A stretch of DNA of 64,000 nucleotides from contig NC_088778.1 of assembly GCF_954871325.1 (NCBI RefSeq), positions 5,365,743-5,429,742 of the forward strand, written 5' to 3'. This document shows, one piece after another, positions 13,401-25,044 of this stretch. Under the pieces are notes generated by a model. That model saw nothing but the letters and a program-made list of their open reading frames with translations. It made no database searches and had not been told where the DNA came from. The position numbers were made by a program, and so were the translations under genes. This DNA is from Gordionus sp. m RMFG-2023 (Eukaryota > Nematomorpha > Gordioida > Chordodea > Parachordodidae). Each line of letters opens with the position of its first letter. Position 1 is the stretch's first letter.

Positions 13401-16400
13401 CAGTTTTAACGGTCCTTTCTGCCCCGGCTAAATCGCAAAATGTAAATCTGTTTCAAATTATATTACAAATTCGGTTTTTAAGCAGGTTTAACAAATTAAA
13501 GGGTTTATTTTGCACCCAAATTAAGATTTTTACACATATTTACAAAAAATTTTCTATATTAGAAAAATTTGATATTTAGTAAAACCCTAATTTCTTAATT
13601 AACAATATATTTGTATCATATTCCCACCCTTCTGTGTGGCTTACTTAAAGAGTGTTGTGTTGTTAAATTAGAGAATAAAAAAGGGGAAAAAATGAACTTT
13701 AGAAACAAATATTGTATGTTACTCATTGGTATGGATAATGTTTAGATTCCTCCTCGAACATCGATGCAATTTGATGGTGAATATCGAATGACTATATTTT
13801 TTAATTTCGTTGAAAAAAAGTACAAATATTTTTTAAAAAGAATTAAAACATAAGAGGCAATATAATTATTTATGAACGAAGAATATTGCTAAAAAAATGA
13901 GACGGGAAAATAATTTAACGGGGCAGGTTTAAAATTTCTAAAAATGTCTTTAAAGCTGATAATTAGGAAAATTTATGTCGTCTGCCCTGACAGATGACTT
14001 GTACAAAATACTTTATATGGGATGGGAAAAATGATTACAAGACATGTCAAAAACCCCGGATAAAAAATCTCCCCAGACTGGTTCGGGCCATGCCAACCTC
14101 TAGTTCTATTGTCATCCAAATGATTATTGCAATAAAATAAAATGATTTGTAGAGATGTATCAGATATAAATTTATCACTGCTAACTGAGCCCTAATCCCG
14201 AATTTTTTAAAAACTATGTGACCAATCAAATCCTTAGCGCCCTTATACTCAAAAATTAAGATTTCTAATAATCACTGACAACTAAGGCACACTTCAGTCC
14301 GTAGGACCCACACATCTCCAGTATAAATCGTAAATAATTTGAGCGATTACCTTCTACTCGAATTGTAATTGAGTAAAGTTGAAGCCATCTTGAGATTTCT
14401 TTTGCCCGTTTCCAGATAAAATAATACCTGGCTTAGACTAGACACGTTTATAACGGTTAAATCTTCAAAAATTAAAAATTTTGGTTTCGAATGAAGTAAC
14501 ATAAATTAATATATTTTTGAGTCAATTGCATAGAAATTATTAAATAAAAATGGTGAATGAGAGTTTTTTTTTTGAATTATTCAAAAATATAATTTTTTTG
14601 CTTTTATATTTACATTTGAACACCCGCTTAAAATTTATTAAAACGAGTTTCCTCCAATTGATTATATATACCCCCTCCAATGACATAAAATAATACATAG
14701 ACTGACATGGACATCAATGAAAACAGCTGGGGACGTCATTTTTATATCCAATATCATTATTAAAAAATTAAACGAGAAGCATTTATTCCTGTTTGAAGCA
14801 AACTTTATTAACGAATTGCCCGATCTCGAGATGATAAGGAGACATCAATTTAATAGTAGTTTTTAACATGAGAATAATTCTATATAGGTTGCCAAAATGG
14901 CGGTTCCAGCTGATTTGCATTCAACGACGCTTTTAAACGCCTTTGCATCTTCAGTCTAGGTTATATGTCATTTACTCCCGCCCCCACCCCGATTTTGTTA
15001 AAATATTAATAAAAAAAGTGTGGGAAAAAAGAAATTACAACCAGTAACATGTCTCAAACTTATAATACCCTGCTTTCACAGTTGGCGTGAATTCGCAGTG
15101 AAGTATACAAAAATAGAGCATATTTTTTATATTTGCACATGGATTCGTGCTATGAATGCAGGGTTATATTAAAGAACCAGGTCGGTCTTTGTCATTTTTA
15201 TTATATATAAACTATTACCTTTTCGTGTTTTTTTTAAACTTGTTTTATTACTCTTCCCCCACCCATAACTTATAAATTAGCAATGTTTATAATGCCGTCG
15301 CACCTTATCATTGCCAGGGTAAAATGAACGCCATTTTGTAAAATATTTTGCAACAGCTGTGATTTTAATGTGTAATGGGTATATGATGCTAGGCGAAATT
15401 AGGTTAATTTTGCCAAGGTGAGTTCAAGTTATTGATGGCCCCCTCTCCAGCTCCATTTATGAAGTGCGTTGTGCCAGAACAGGTGATTAGGCTCAAATAT
15501 CCACATGTTTATTTAAAATAATAACTTTTAATATTCGGGTTAAAAAAATTAGGGAAAATCAAAAAAAGAATACCGTTAATGAATATAAGAAAATCATAAA
15601 ATATTAAATTAAAAATTATTTATAAAAAAATTGAGTTAGAATTGAGGAAAATATTTAAATTAAAATAGTATTAAAAAATTATGCAAAGAAAAAAAAGAAT
15701 TGAAAATATACAATATTACAAACAAAAATTGAGTTCAAAATTTTTTAAAAAATAACTGAAAATTAGTTGCCAAAAATTGATTTTATAATTATAACCAAAA
15801 TAAATTGCAAATAATATCAAGCAATCTTGCATAATTTTTACCAATAGAATATGGCCTTCATTTTCCAATGTTTCATAATTTATTTCTAATCATTTATAAT
15901 TGAATTTGAGGTTAAATTTAGATTTAAAAAAATTTAGCAAACTATACATAAATTTAGAATTTCCATTTAAAATTATGCGAATAGCAATATATTTCTTTAA
16001 ATTTTATTCAAATAATAATTTAATTAAAATTTTCGGCAAAAAATTTTATTTATAATTTTTTTTATTAGTAAATAATAAATATCAAAATATATACATTGCT
16101 TATCAATTAAGAATTGGGTGAAAAGAGCTCTATTCTAAAAATTTAACCAAGCTAGAACGAGTCCAATTGATGTTATAAAATGGAAAGAGTTCAGGTTTAT
16201 ATATAAATGTGGATGGAGGGGGAGAAGGGTAACCCTCTTTTTAAAATAGTTGGGTATTTACTGAATTTGTGTACTTGGTTTCATTCACTCATTAAAAAAT
16301 TGTTAAAAAATAAGACTCCTTTATCCACATTTGGGCTTATTTCACTCTTAAAGAAAATTCGCGTAAATATTTGAGGGGGGGGGGGTATATATCTAGGCAA

Positions 16401-19400
16401 TGGATATTGCCTGCGGGAACTAGGGAGAAGACAGCTTCAAAAAATATTTTTAAAAACAATTGACGGCCATTTTATTATCTTTTTTTAAAAAAAATTTCTT
16501 GAAGTTAGATATTATCGTTTAAAAACTTTTGATATAAACGTCTCGGTCTCTATCTTCCCCTATTTTCAAAGCGCGGCGTTTTTGAAAAACGCCACCGTTA
16601 TTGCTGTGGCACTTGCTCGCCATGGAATAATTTTCGAGGCTACTTCCGTACACGGAACTTCCGGTGGAAATTTTGCTCTCCGCGAAGTTGCCAGCTCCCT
16701 TGTTATGGTTGCGTAGAACCCTCATTTTCTTATTATTGTCGTGGGAATATTTTTTGGCGTTTAGCGAGAAATCCTCATCGAGCAAATCGAATATATTTTC
16801 GTTATAAACCTCGACAAAGGAAATGGAAAAGTAGAAGAGGAAATCGGCGAGGGGGCAAGAGTTATCTTGAGGTAAATGCGGCAGAGGATGTATCTCGTTC
16901 ATAATCAGATCCAATATTCGAGGATTGGTAGTATCTTCATTTTTTTTATAAAAAAAAATCTTAATTAAATCTAAAAAGAATTAATGCTGACCAAAGATCG
17001 AAAATAATTTGATTGGAGTCGGTTTCGAATGCCAGAAAATTTATAGAAATAATTTTTAAAAAAAATTGATGATCTTATATATATTTGATACATTTGGAAA
17101 ATATATTTTTTTCTGATACCGACAGTATAAGTATCTTAGGTGTTGATAAATTATATAATATTTTTGTAATTTTAAGTTGGTAAAAAAAAACTGTGACATA
17201 CGAATTTTATTTTGAAAGCAAATATTATAGAATTAGCATTAAATATTGGCTGTATTCGGCATTTAAATTATGTGATTGCAATAGTGTTATTAGACGGCTC
17301 GTTTTGAGCCGATTTTTAAAAACGGCTAACTCAATTCTTCATCCAGAAAAATATTTCCTAAGCCTGAAGATTTTGCTCATAAAAGGAACAAAGGTTTAGA
17401 CGTATATTATCGAAATCTTGAGGCTTATGCATTATTTTTCTGGCTAAAATATTGCTGTTTAACACACTAGATTGCAATAATATAAATATAATTTTTTCTA
17501 TAATTTATTTCATTCAATAAACATATAATATAGGAAACCTGCCACGTCACTAGCGTTGCAAATGGTATCGAATCTTTGATAGGTATCCACGCTGGAGAGT
17601 AAATTTCCCTAAATAGAAAAAAATTATCGTAAATTATATATTTATAAATAAGAGTTGATTTTTATGAAATTTTTTTTAAAATTTATTTATATATTTTTTG
17701 AATCATAAATAACTTTTTATCGAATGTTTGCATAGAATAGAATATTCGATTCAAATAATTGGAATATTCGATTCGAACTAGAATATTCGATTCGATTAAT
17801 TATATTCGATTCGAATAATTAAAATATTCGATTCGAATAATTAAAATATTCGATTCGAATAAATAGTATATTCGACAAATTATTAACTAATAAAAATTTA
17901 ATCATTTCTATTTGATAACCTATCAATCTAACAGCTGATGTGGCTAACAAGGTTATTCATCAACTGCTTGTGAAAGGCTTTTGGTAGTTGGAACTAATTT
18001 TCTGCAAAAAAAATCGCATATAGCCATATATATACATTAGTAATCTTCTCATATCATTTAATTTTATAATTTCTTAATATAAGATATGATTACATATTTT
18101 ACAAACCTCCCTTCACTCCCAAGTATTCCAAGAAATATAAATTTTTCTTTGCCTCTCTCAGATGAGAATATGAGATTTCAAAATTATCAATCATCTTCAT
18201 TTATTTCCAACAAATAAAATGATAATTTATTCGTTAGTTTTAACTTATATGTAAATTGAAATTCTCAATCACAATTATTTCGAGACTTAAAAAGAATATA
18301 TACAACTGTTGGAATAAAGAACTGTTTAATGAAAAATAAAACTTTATTCTTTGCCAGAAAAATGAAACAAAAGAAAATTAAGGATAATCGATAGCAAAAT
18401 ATGTTATAATGTGGAAAGCGCGTGTCTGTTTCGCGAAATAAGGCGAGGAGATACATTGTCAGAAATTATTGGCGACCCACTAAAAGAATTTAACATTAAA
18501 CAAAGGGGAAAGAAAGATTTAAAAAATGAAGATACCTCAAGCATCGATAAATTGTAGATCTGTTCATGATTAACAATATATATTTACAATCAAAGATATT
18601 ATTCTGAATTTAACTTCCGGTTCGCCCAAAATTTTTTTATAGGAATAATCAGAAAAGCCATTAAATATCTACGGTGGTACAAAAAAAGAGTTTAGTAAAA
18701 AACCGGATAGAGGAAAAGTCCCAGCTGAACAATCAATAGACAGGTGTATTACATTTAAAATTCTAAACATCCCGAGGGAAATTTTTTTTTGAGATGAAAC
18801 GGACCATCTGTACCTTGTGAGGTTAAAGAAGTAACAATCCCATCATCAAAAGGAAGAAAAAGGTATGCATGACTTTGTTACATAGGAATTGGTGTTTTTT
18901 ATTTATAAAATCATCGAAGTAATAATATAATGGTTTATATTATTTAGTGATATTTGTATTTTACAGCCTGATGCTATTATGGTTATGTATTGGATCAATA
19001 CATATAAGTAATCTTATTGATGCATATAAAGGGAGAATAGGGTATATTCCTTCCCCTCCATATTTACCATAATTGAATAAAATTCTCAGGGGTTTTCAAA
19101 AACAAATATAGGTTTTTAATTCCCAAACCAAACATAAGGGAACATTATAGTAGTAAATAATTAAAATGCATCAATTTTTTCCTTAAGATTTTACCAATTT
19201 ATATAATCATATGTACTACCACATTTGGAGATGGGCTATCAATTAAGATTTAATTAAACCACCTACCAAACAATTTGCAAAAGCGATATTATGTAATACT
19301 TAGCCATTTATAAATATTTACGTATATTTCATCAATATTTATGTATTACATAAGCCAAATTAATAGATTTCTTATTTAATGTTTAGGTAATTATCATAAT

Positions 19401-22400
19401 TGAATAAAATTATAAATTAAATAGAAATTTTCAAATGTTTAAAAGATAAAATTTCTTTCTTTCTTTCTTATCGTCAAATTATTACAATATTTTTCTTTTA
19501 AAAATTACATCTTGTTAATAAAAAAAACTGTATTGTATGAATTATTTTTATATTTTATTTTTTTTTAAAAAACGAATCATTCTAATTAAATACGAATAGC
19601 AAATATTATCATTCGCACGAATAGTATATTATTCGATCGAATACGAATATTATCATTCGTACGAATAGTAAATTATTCAATCGAATACAAATAGCAAATA
19701 TTATCATTCGTATGCTTTTGAATATACCGGGCTTAAGCTATACAAACTTTTAAAATATCAATCCCTAACGGAACAGGATAACAAAATCAGGGACTAGTGT
19801 TCTAAGAGGATTTTAAAAAATGGCTAACTCAATATTGTAGCCTTAATCTTAAGATTTCGCTAATAAATTTCCAAACTTTGTGGCCATCTATGAGTAACCG
19901 GCTTGTGTAATATTTTTCTGGATAAAATACTGAGTTAGCCATTTTTAAATCAGCTCAAATCGAGTCGTTTAACAACATGAAATAGATGTGTTTCATGTTC
20001 TGTTCTCCAAAAAAAACATATGTTCCATTCCATGTTTCGTAACGCGTTCTTGAAAAAAAATATATCTATTTCTATTTTGTTTAATAATATACAAATTTTA
20101 TTCGTTAATCTTTCTAGGCATTTTATAAAAATAAATATAAATTAATTATCAGAAAATTCCTTCCAAAGATTTACCTAAAATTTTCCGGAGTGTGTCCGGA
20201 TTGTTATGTTCCATGTCCCCAAAATAAAATAAATTGTATATAAAAGAAAAAAATTTATTATGAAATCAAATATAAAAGATCATTACATTGCTGTTACTCA
20301 TCTTTTGAATGTCCAGCAGATTATCTTTGAGCATCATAAAAAGTGTGGCCAAAAATCTCGGTAACAATCCAATACTACACATGTTACCTGTTTCAAAAAA
20401 AAATATTTTATGTTGCAAGAGTTTTAATATTTAACCCAGGTCAAATTAACCCATGTTTCATTTATCAATCAATTTCCAAGATAATAATTGGATCTAAAGC
20501 TTTTATTTAGCATGAAGGATAATTTTTTTTCTCTTTCGCTTTCACCTTTTCTGGTGGTAAGCTCCTTTAACATCTCTCTCCACTTTATGTTATTCATACA
20601 ATCTCTTTTATCTAATTTATACTTCTTTATAATGGCTCTAATTTTATGGCCCCATTGAAGCTTTTGCCTTCCTCTTTTACGTTTGCCCATCACTTCCAAA
20701 CTCTTAACCTTATTTCCTATGTAGTTCATAGGCCTTCTCATTGTGTGCCCATACCACCTAAGTCTGTTTACCATTAACTTAGTCTTATAATAAATATTTT
20801 AAAAAAATCAGATCTGTTCTATTCATAGTTAATGTTACAATTCGGCACATAATTTTTGGGACAGGTAACAGAAAATCATCTTACACCTTGTCCAAAAGTG
20901 GAAAACTTGACAATTACGCTGATTCGATCTTTTAAGTGTTCTTTCATGGCATGTACTGCTATCTTCTGCTAAATGTATACTTTGTTTGTCAAAGTGTCAT
21001 ATATTTTGCAAACATTTAACCAAAGTCGAGTCAAATTTTTTCAGGCAAAAAAAATCCAGCCCAAAAATACATGGCGAAATTGGACTTTGCATCCCTTTTA
21101 AAGTTGCTGAGCAGTATTTATTGGTCCAAAAAGGAAGCCAATTTTTTTATTTGCAGTTGGTATTAAGGAACAAAGTTGGTCTTTGGTATCTACAGGAACA
21201 TTTCATGACATCGATCAAAGAAGTGGCTATTTTTGTGGACCTCTTTAAAATCAAATTAATGAGTTCTGGAGATATAGTGGATTATAGATAAAAAAAAGGA
21301 GCATTCTTAAATTGGAAAAACAGATATAAAATATAGAATAATCAGGAAATAATATCATTTATCTTCATTAGGTTAAAAAATGAAGGATGGAGATGGTCCA
21401 TGTGGATGTAGAAAACTAGCTTGCACTTTTTTGACCATTTCATTTTATCTACAACCCAAAAGATTATTATACAAAGAAGTTGCATAGCCATTAATATTAT
21501 TCATCTTAAATCTCATATAAATAAGTAATATTTTCCACTTTACCTTGGTGAACATTTGAATAATTTTTGGTTTCTTCTCAGACCTAGTGAAAATGTATCT
21601 TTTGTGTGCCAGTTATTGTGTAAAATTTATCTTTTACTTGTAATCCATTTCCTTTTCTTTTGGGTATTTCCAATTCTTCGATAATGAAACATTAATGTCC
21701 TCAATGATACTTTTCGTAGAATCAGAAATAATGTAACTAACTACATTTGGCAGTTTCCTTAATTTTTGATAATTCATTTTTACATAGGTCACAAAGTTAA
21801 TCTGATTTAATTTAAAAAACGATATGCTAAGGAAAATGGATGGATTATTTCAAAAAATAAATTTGACATATAGAGAAATGCAATTTTATATTTTCAATTC
21901 CACACTCAATAGATCATCAAAGTAATTAGTGAATCTAATGACTAATCTGTTGAAAAAACTATATTTTTAGAAGCCAATAAAAAATTGGTTAATTGGGTTT
22001 TTCTTAAAATGATAGCTGCTCAAATCTGAAAGAAACTAATATAAATTAAAAAGCCTTAATGTTAACAGATCTTCTCTGACAGAAGCCTGAAGATTGAGCC
22101 AAATTAGCTGACATTTAGCCATTACCCAATTATAGTCCTCACATCAGGCAACACCAAATAACAATTTAAAATAAATTTTCTCCAAACTTTGCTCCCATTT
22201 TAATAAAACAAACTTTGATTTGTAGTCTATGGGTTTTCCCTCATAACCCTCAAAATTAAAAATACTTATGCAGACATTTAAGCAAGGTGTCTCAGCCTCC
22301 TAAAAAATTGTTTTTGCTGTTTTTTTACACAATTAGATGGGAGAGAGTTAATGTGCAGGTCTGTTGTTTCCCATACCAAATAAGCTATAAATAATGCAAA

Positions 22401-23198
22401 CTTGGATTAAGGCTATAAAATAAAATTGCTGTAATATATTAATTAATTGTTTTTTAAGCATCTTACTTTGATTTAAAGGTGCTTAACAAAAATTTTATAA
22501 ATTGCTTAAAAGTTAAATTATGTAAAATTGTATACAAAGATAAGACAAAGTCTTATTATAACCTCGTATATAACAAAACTGAGCTATGCAATAAATATGT
22601 ATCATCTTTAATATTTTTAAAAAACTTAAATTTAATAGAAATTATATTTCCAAATAAAATTCATTGTGATTGTATAAAAATTGGATATATCTATTACATA
22701 TATAAAAGAATATCAATGTATTTAATAAAAATATAAAAAATTACCTTGCATTGTATATGTTTTCCCTGAATTGGTTATTCCATATGTAAAGAGGAGAAAA
22801 GATTTTTCATATAATATAAAATTTTGTATGCTTTTGGACATGCAAATTTCGAAAACATCTTTCTGATTTGAGCTTTCAGAAAATATTTTAGTGTAAAAAA
22901 ATTTATAGCTTTTGGTCTGATGAGATCCTAAAGTAATTGAATTATCATCTTCGATTTTAAAGGGAAACTATTATGAAATAGTGAGATATAATTTGATTAA
23001 TTTATGTACCTCTTTTTCATTTTCTGAACGTTTATTTGGTCTAATCCTTAGATAAACGTTTATTGCATTGCTAAGTAAACTTTGTCGAATTTCATTTTCC
23101 TTTTTAAAATATTCTTCATCAAAGTCTGTTCCCAGACTTCTAATTATATCTTCCATTTCATCAAAGTCATTCTCTTCTATATTTTCAAGATTTGCCAT
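4451..23198 (-). CDS. Kinesin-6 family motor protein, KIF20/MKLP2-like, 14 exons, about 995 aa
   Basis: Plus-end-directed mitotic kinesin; family members act at the anaphase central spindle and in cytokinesis. Exons read on the minus strand: 23198-23010, 22967-22745, 20387-20287, 17608-17539, 16934-16527, 14462-14351, 13791-13723, 13447-13301, 11449-11253, 10596-10454, 8502-8396, 8043-7965, 6456-6121, 5257-4451. All junctions use GT/AG and keep phase, giving 2988 nt with stop. Motor landmarks: VYLRIRP near residues 48-54, P-loop GITNSGKT at 126-133 (the N in this loop is typical of KIF20, other kinesins have GQTGSGKT), FVEVYNENIFDLL at 234-246, switch I SSRSHSIF around 365-372, switch II DLAGAE at 396-401, and PFRESKLTRLFQNYF in the last motor exon. 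After FDLL comes a roughly 65-residue insert, matching the enlarged loop 6 known in MKLP2. A short coiled-coil-like stretch is encoded by exons 11-12, followed by a basic tail ending in RKVRRK. Exon 10 and the tail are less certain in function than the motor. Confidence 0.9.
5310..6065. repeat. Putative interspersed element in the last kinesin intron
   Basis: The intron between the last two kinesin exons holds a patch of CCGGT/GGTCC-rich words at both ends (about 5310-5390 and 5950-6060) around an A+T-rich core, with a related word at 7738-7780. It looks like a small inverted-repeat element, but I could not define its ends. Confidence 0.3.
7181..7507. repeat. Tandem duplication, two 163-bp units
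   Basis: 7181-7343 and 7344-7507 are nearly identical, differing at a handful of positions. It lies in the kinesin intron between the exons at 6121-6456 and 7965-8043. A local recent duplication; no coding content. Confidence 0.9.
8155..8320. repeat. Imperfect palindromic MITE-like element
   Basis: GAATACAAATC near 8189 is answered by GATTTGTATTC near 8262, and GCGCCATT words flank the left arm. Related GGCG...AGCTGATTTG words occur near 14893-14930. It sits in a kinesin intron between 8043 and 8396. Confidence 0.35.
9780..10145 (+). other. G+C-richer coding-like patch in kinesin intron
   Basis: A 97-codon plus-strand frame (9825-10118) in a C-rich patch, antisense to the kinesin gene and inside its intron between 8502 and 10454. 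It is Pro/Leu/Arg-rich with no recognisable motif. Probably a mobile-element relic rather than a gene. Confidence 0.25.
11508..11605. repeat. Short palindromic MITE, CCCTGCATTC family, copy 1
   Basis: Begins CCCTGCATTCAGCGCGAATT and shows the complementary GTGAATTCGC near its other end, with a ragged terminus. Other copies: 15068-15163, 53453-53550, 57977-58063. Located in the kinesin intron just upstream of the exon at 11253-11449. Confidence 0.6.
11825..13260. mobile_element. Ty3/gypsy-type retroelement fossil: two integrase scraps in inverted orientation
   Basis: Integrase-core-like sequence is seen on the minus strand at about 13100-13260 and, in opposite orientation, at about 11825-11861 and 12615-12792, where a hAT element has inserted. 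The two scraps form an inverted repeat with arms of about 130 bp (12650-12792 and 13062-13190) and a loop of about 270 bp. Only fragments of the pol region remain and no LTRs are recognised; the element is broken and old, since the arms have diverged and it carries a later insertion. Confidence 0.65.
11862..12614. mobile_element. Non-autonomous hAT-type element with perfect 8-bp target duplication
   Basis: The element spans 11870-12606 (737 bp), starting CAGGGTTGTGC and ending GCCAACCCTG, with subterminal GACCGGTCAA and GGTCAATTGACC words. It is flanked by the identical octamer GTTTTAAG at 11862-11869 and 12607-12614. CAGGG-type ends with 8-bp duplications are the signature of hAT transposons. 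No transposase frame is visible, so it is a MITE-like or deleted derivative. It sits inside older Ty3-type integrase sequence within a kinesin intron. Confidence 0.9.
15068..15163. repeat. Short palindromic MITE, CCCTGCATTC family, copy 2
   Basis: 96 bp from CCCTGCTTTCACAGTTGGCG to GAATGCAGGG, with complementary ends, in a kinesin intron. Best-bounded member of the four-copy family. Confidence 0.75.
17282..17469. repeat. MITE of the TAGTGTTGTTAAACGG family, copy 1
   Basis: About 188 bp; starts TAGTGTTATTAGACGGCTCG, ends TTTAACACACTA. The subterminal word TTTTTAAAAACGGCTAACTC is shared with the other copies (19795-19979, 43953-44149, 54187-54368, about 62350-62532). In a kinesin intron. A 68-codon open frame across it is incidental. 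Confidence 0.75.
17739..17876. repeat. Short satellite-like array of ATTCGATTCGAAT units
   Basis: Six to seven units of about 19-22 bp, each built around AATATTCGATTCGAATAATT, itself nearly palindromic. Located in the kinesin intron between the exons at 17539-17608 and 20287-20387, 130 bp from the former. Confidence 0.85.
19591..19714. repeat. Second CGAATA-rich tandem block
   Basis: About two and a half units of roughly 45-53 bp containing ATTATCATTCG and TATTATTCGATCGAATACG words. Different unit length from the array at 17739-17876 but the same TTCGAA-type core, in the same intron. Confidence 0.7.
19795..19979. repeat. MITE of the TAGTGTTGTTAAACGG family, copy 2
   Basis: Diverged copy; left end TAGTGTTCTAAGAGG, right end TCGTTTAACAACA. 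It shares the internal ATGGCTAACTCAATATT word and its inverted counterpart GAGTTAGCCATTTTT near 19931. Confidence 0.65.
20469..20774 (-). mobile_element. LINE fragment: C-terminal tail of an endonuclease/reverse-transcriptase ORF
   Basis: 101-codon minus-strand frame containing RLRWYGHTMRR, GKRKRGRQKLQW and a DKRDCMNNIKWREML stretch. The LRWxGHxxRR ... KRxRGRPxxxW ... DRxxWR pattern is the conserved tail found after the reverse transcriptase of many non-LTR retrotransposons. The RT itself is not recognisable upstream (higher coordinates), so this is a 5'-truncated copy. It lies in kinesin intron 2, same strand as the gene. Confidence 0.75.
20880..22740. other. Remainder of kinesin intron 2; no gene supported
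   Basis: Slightly less A+T-rich than average, with a 101-codon plus-strand frame (20986-21291) of no recognisable family and an A+T-rich 85-codon frame (22479-22736). Nothing else is seen. Confidence 0.4.
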
Positions 23199-24000
23199 TT
23201 TTATACTGTTGGGAAATTTTTTAAACTTAAAAAAAAATTACATCGATGCTATTGGTTAAAAAATAGGAATGAGTGCACACAATGAAAATAAAATAATATT
23301 TAAAGCTAATCCTCACTAATTCAGAAAATATAACAATAATATTTAACCTTATATTTTGTTATTTATCAATATATGCAATTATTAAAAAAGTTTACACAAC
23401 TTATGAAGCTTAATATCTGTGTAAATGGTACAATATATCGATTGTAATAATATTGACTATAAATAGATTTATTGAAAAGATAGTTAACTTTATGAATAAG
23501 GTTTCATTTGAACTAGATGCATAAACTTTTAAAATTGGTCTGTTATATTATCCTAATAAATTTACTTTATACATTCCTTAATTCTAGGATAGGCCTATAA
23601 ATTCATTTTTAGTTTACATATTATGTGCTTTTTTATAAATTTTTATATTAAAATTAATATTTGATACTTTTGTGCTGGAAATGAAAGGCATTTTTACGTT
23701 TGTTTTATGCATAAATAAAATAATAATTTTTAATAATCGAAAGGGAAACAGTAATAAAAGAGGCAAACTTCTTAACTCTTAAGGACCCTAGTTAAGCCTG
23801 GTCTATTACGGATCATTGTTTTGCGGAAATTAATTTTTTTTTTTAATATTCTACAAGGCAATTTATTTGGTTGAAATGATGTATTATTCATTTGTTTAGT
23901 AATAATATATATATATATCGTACTTTATATTTTAATGGTCTTTTATTTATAATATTATATTATCTGTATATTGTTTTACGGCTATCAATCATATATTTAT
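23199..24000. other. Upstream region of the kinesin gene; no feature recognised
   Basis: A+T-rich DNA before the kinesin ATG (23198-23196). It presumably contains the promoter, but no TATA box or other element can be singled out from the background. Confidence 0.3.
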
Positions 24001-24173
24001 AGTATCGATAATTGTAAAAGTTAATTTATTTTCTTGTTGAAATAATATTCAAATGTTTTTTATATCCAATTAACACTTTTACAAAAAGATATATATTAAT
24101 AAATTGTCATAATAATTATTTTCAACCACTTTAATAAATATCTATAATTCTTGTCTAACACTATTCTTAAAAT
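24001..24173. repeat. Dispersed duplication, copy A
   Basis: Matches 27725-27873 in direct orientation, sharing GTTGAAATAATAT, TTATATCCAATTAAC, TTTAATAAATATCT and CCTTAAAAT-type words in the same order. It ends immediately before the coding-like block at 24183. Confidence 0.75.
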
Positions 24174-24182
24174 AACTACCTG

Positions 24183-24365
24183 GTGGAGGATAGAGGCACC
24201 GGTTTAATGCAAGCTGGTAGGGAAGGGGCCAATACAATTCTTGCGCTTACATGGTATGGTACTGAAAACGAACCGTGGTACGTTATCGACGAAGAGCCGC
24301 CTTTTAAGAGAAAAATTGCTGATAGATTTAATATAAGGGCTGCTCCTTATTTAAAAAAAAAATAG
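24183..24365 (+). CDS. Unrecognised coding-like exon, about 50-60 aa, C-terminal
   Basis: A G+C-richer block in A+T-rich surroundings reads as one frame ending at the stop 24363-24365, with WYGTENEPWYVIDEEP and FKRKIADRFNIRAAPYLKKK as its most protein-like parts. The only ATG is internal (at MQAGREG), so it is either a small gene starting there or a terminal exon entered at an AG just upstream (around GGTGGAG or GATAG). I do not recognise the family. The 170 bp before it (24001-24173) are copied at 27725-27873, but the copy stops where the coding block begins. No partner exon was found with confidence on this strand. It may be a conserved small protein, a terminal exon of a gene further left, or a retained fragment. 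Confidence 0.45.
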   Translation: MEDRGTGLMQAGREGANTILALTWYGTENEPWYVIDEEPPFKRKIADRFNIRAAPYLKKK

Positions 24366-25044
24366 AATTTTTTGTTGAATTCGATTCCAAATTCCTTCTT
24401 ATATAACAATTCTTAATATTTAATCATATTATTATGTAAGTTTAAAATGTAATATATAATTTTAATCCATAATAGGATATTACATTATTAATTATATTTA
24501 TTTAGTATAATAGGGCCTGTTGTAATGTAATATTTAAAATTAATCCATTATTAGAATTATGATTATAAATTATAACTATAAGGTCAAGAGTGTAAATTAG
24601 TTTTTTTAAATTATTATAATTATAAAAGGCTAGTATGGATAGCTATATTATCCCGCCCTTTTTTATGAATTTTTGCCATTAATTATTGTTTTAATTTTAT
24701 TCGATGCACGTATTAATATTTTATATATTCTATTTTATATTTTAAATGTTTCTTAATTATAATATTACTAGTAGATAGCCCGTCAAAAATGACGGGGAAT
24801 GAGATTTTCTTACTTTTATACTAGATGTTACCTGTTATTTGAAAATAATATCCAATTATTATTCTTTTTACCTCCTGCCCCCTTCAGGTCGGGTTCAATC
24901 CATTAAAACTAAGTGTAAATACTATTGTTTGAGTAAGAATAAATTTAAAGCTTTTACTTGATAATACCAATATTATTTATTGGTATTACTGATCACTTAT
25001 ACCTAATATTTAATATTAAATAAAATTCCCAGGCAAAGTTAAAA

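Noticed and set aside
14047-14229. 60-codon minus-strand frame between kinesin exons 6 and 7
   Set aside because: First considered as the exon carrying the switch I continuation, but it lacks a proper acceptor; 13791-13723 fits in phase and carries HSIFTIK.
22479-22736. 85-codon plus-strand frame in kinesin intron 2
   Set aside because: Ile/Lys/Asn/Tyr-rich as expected for random A+T-rich DNA; no motif.
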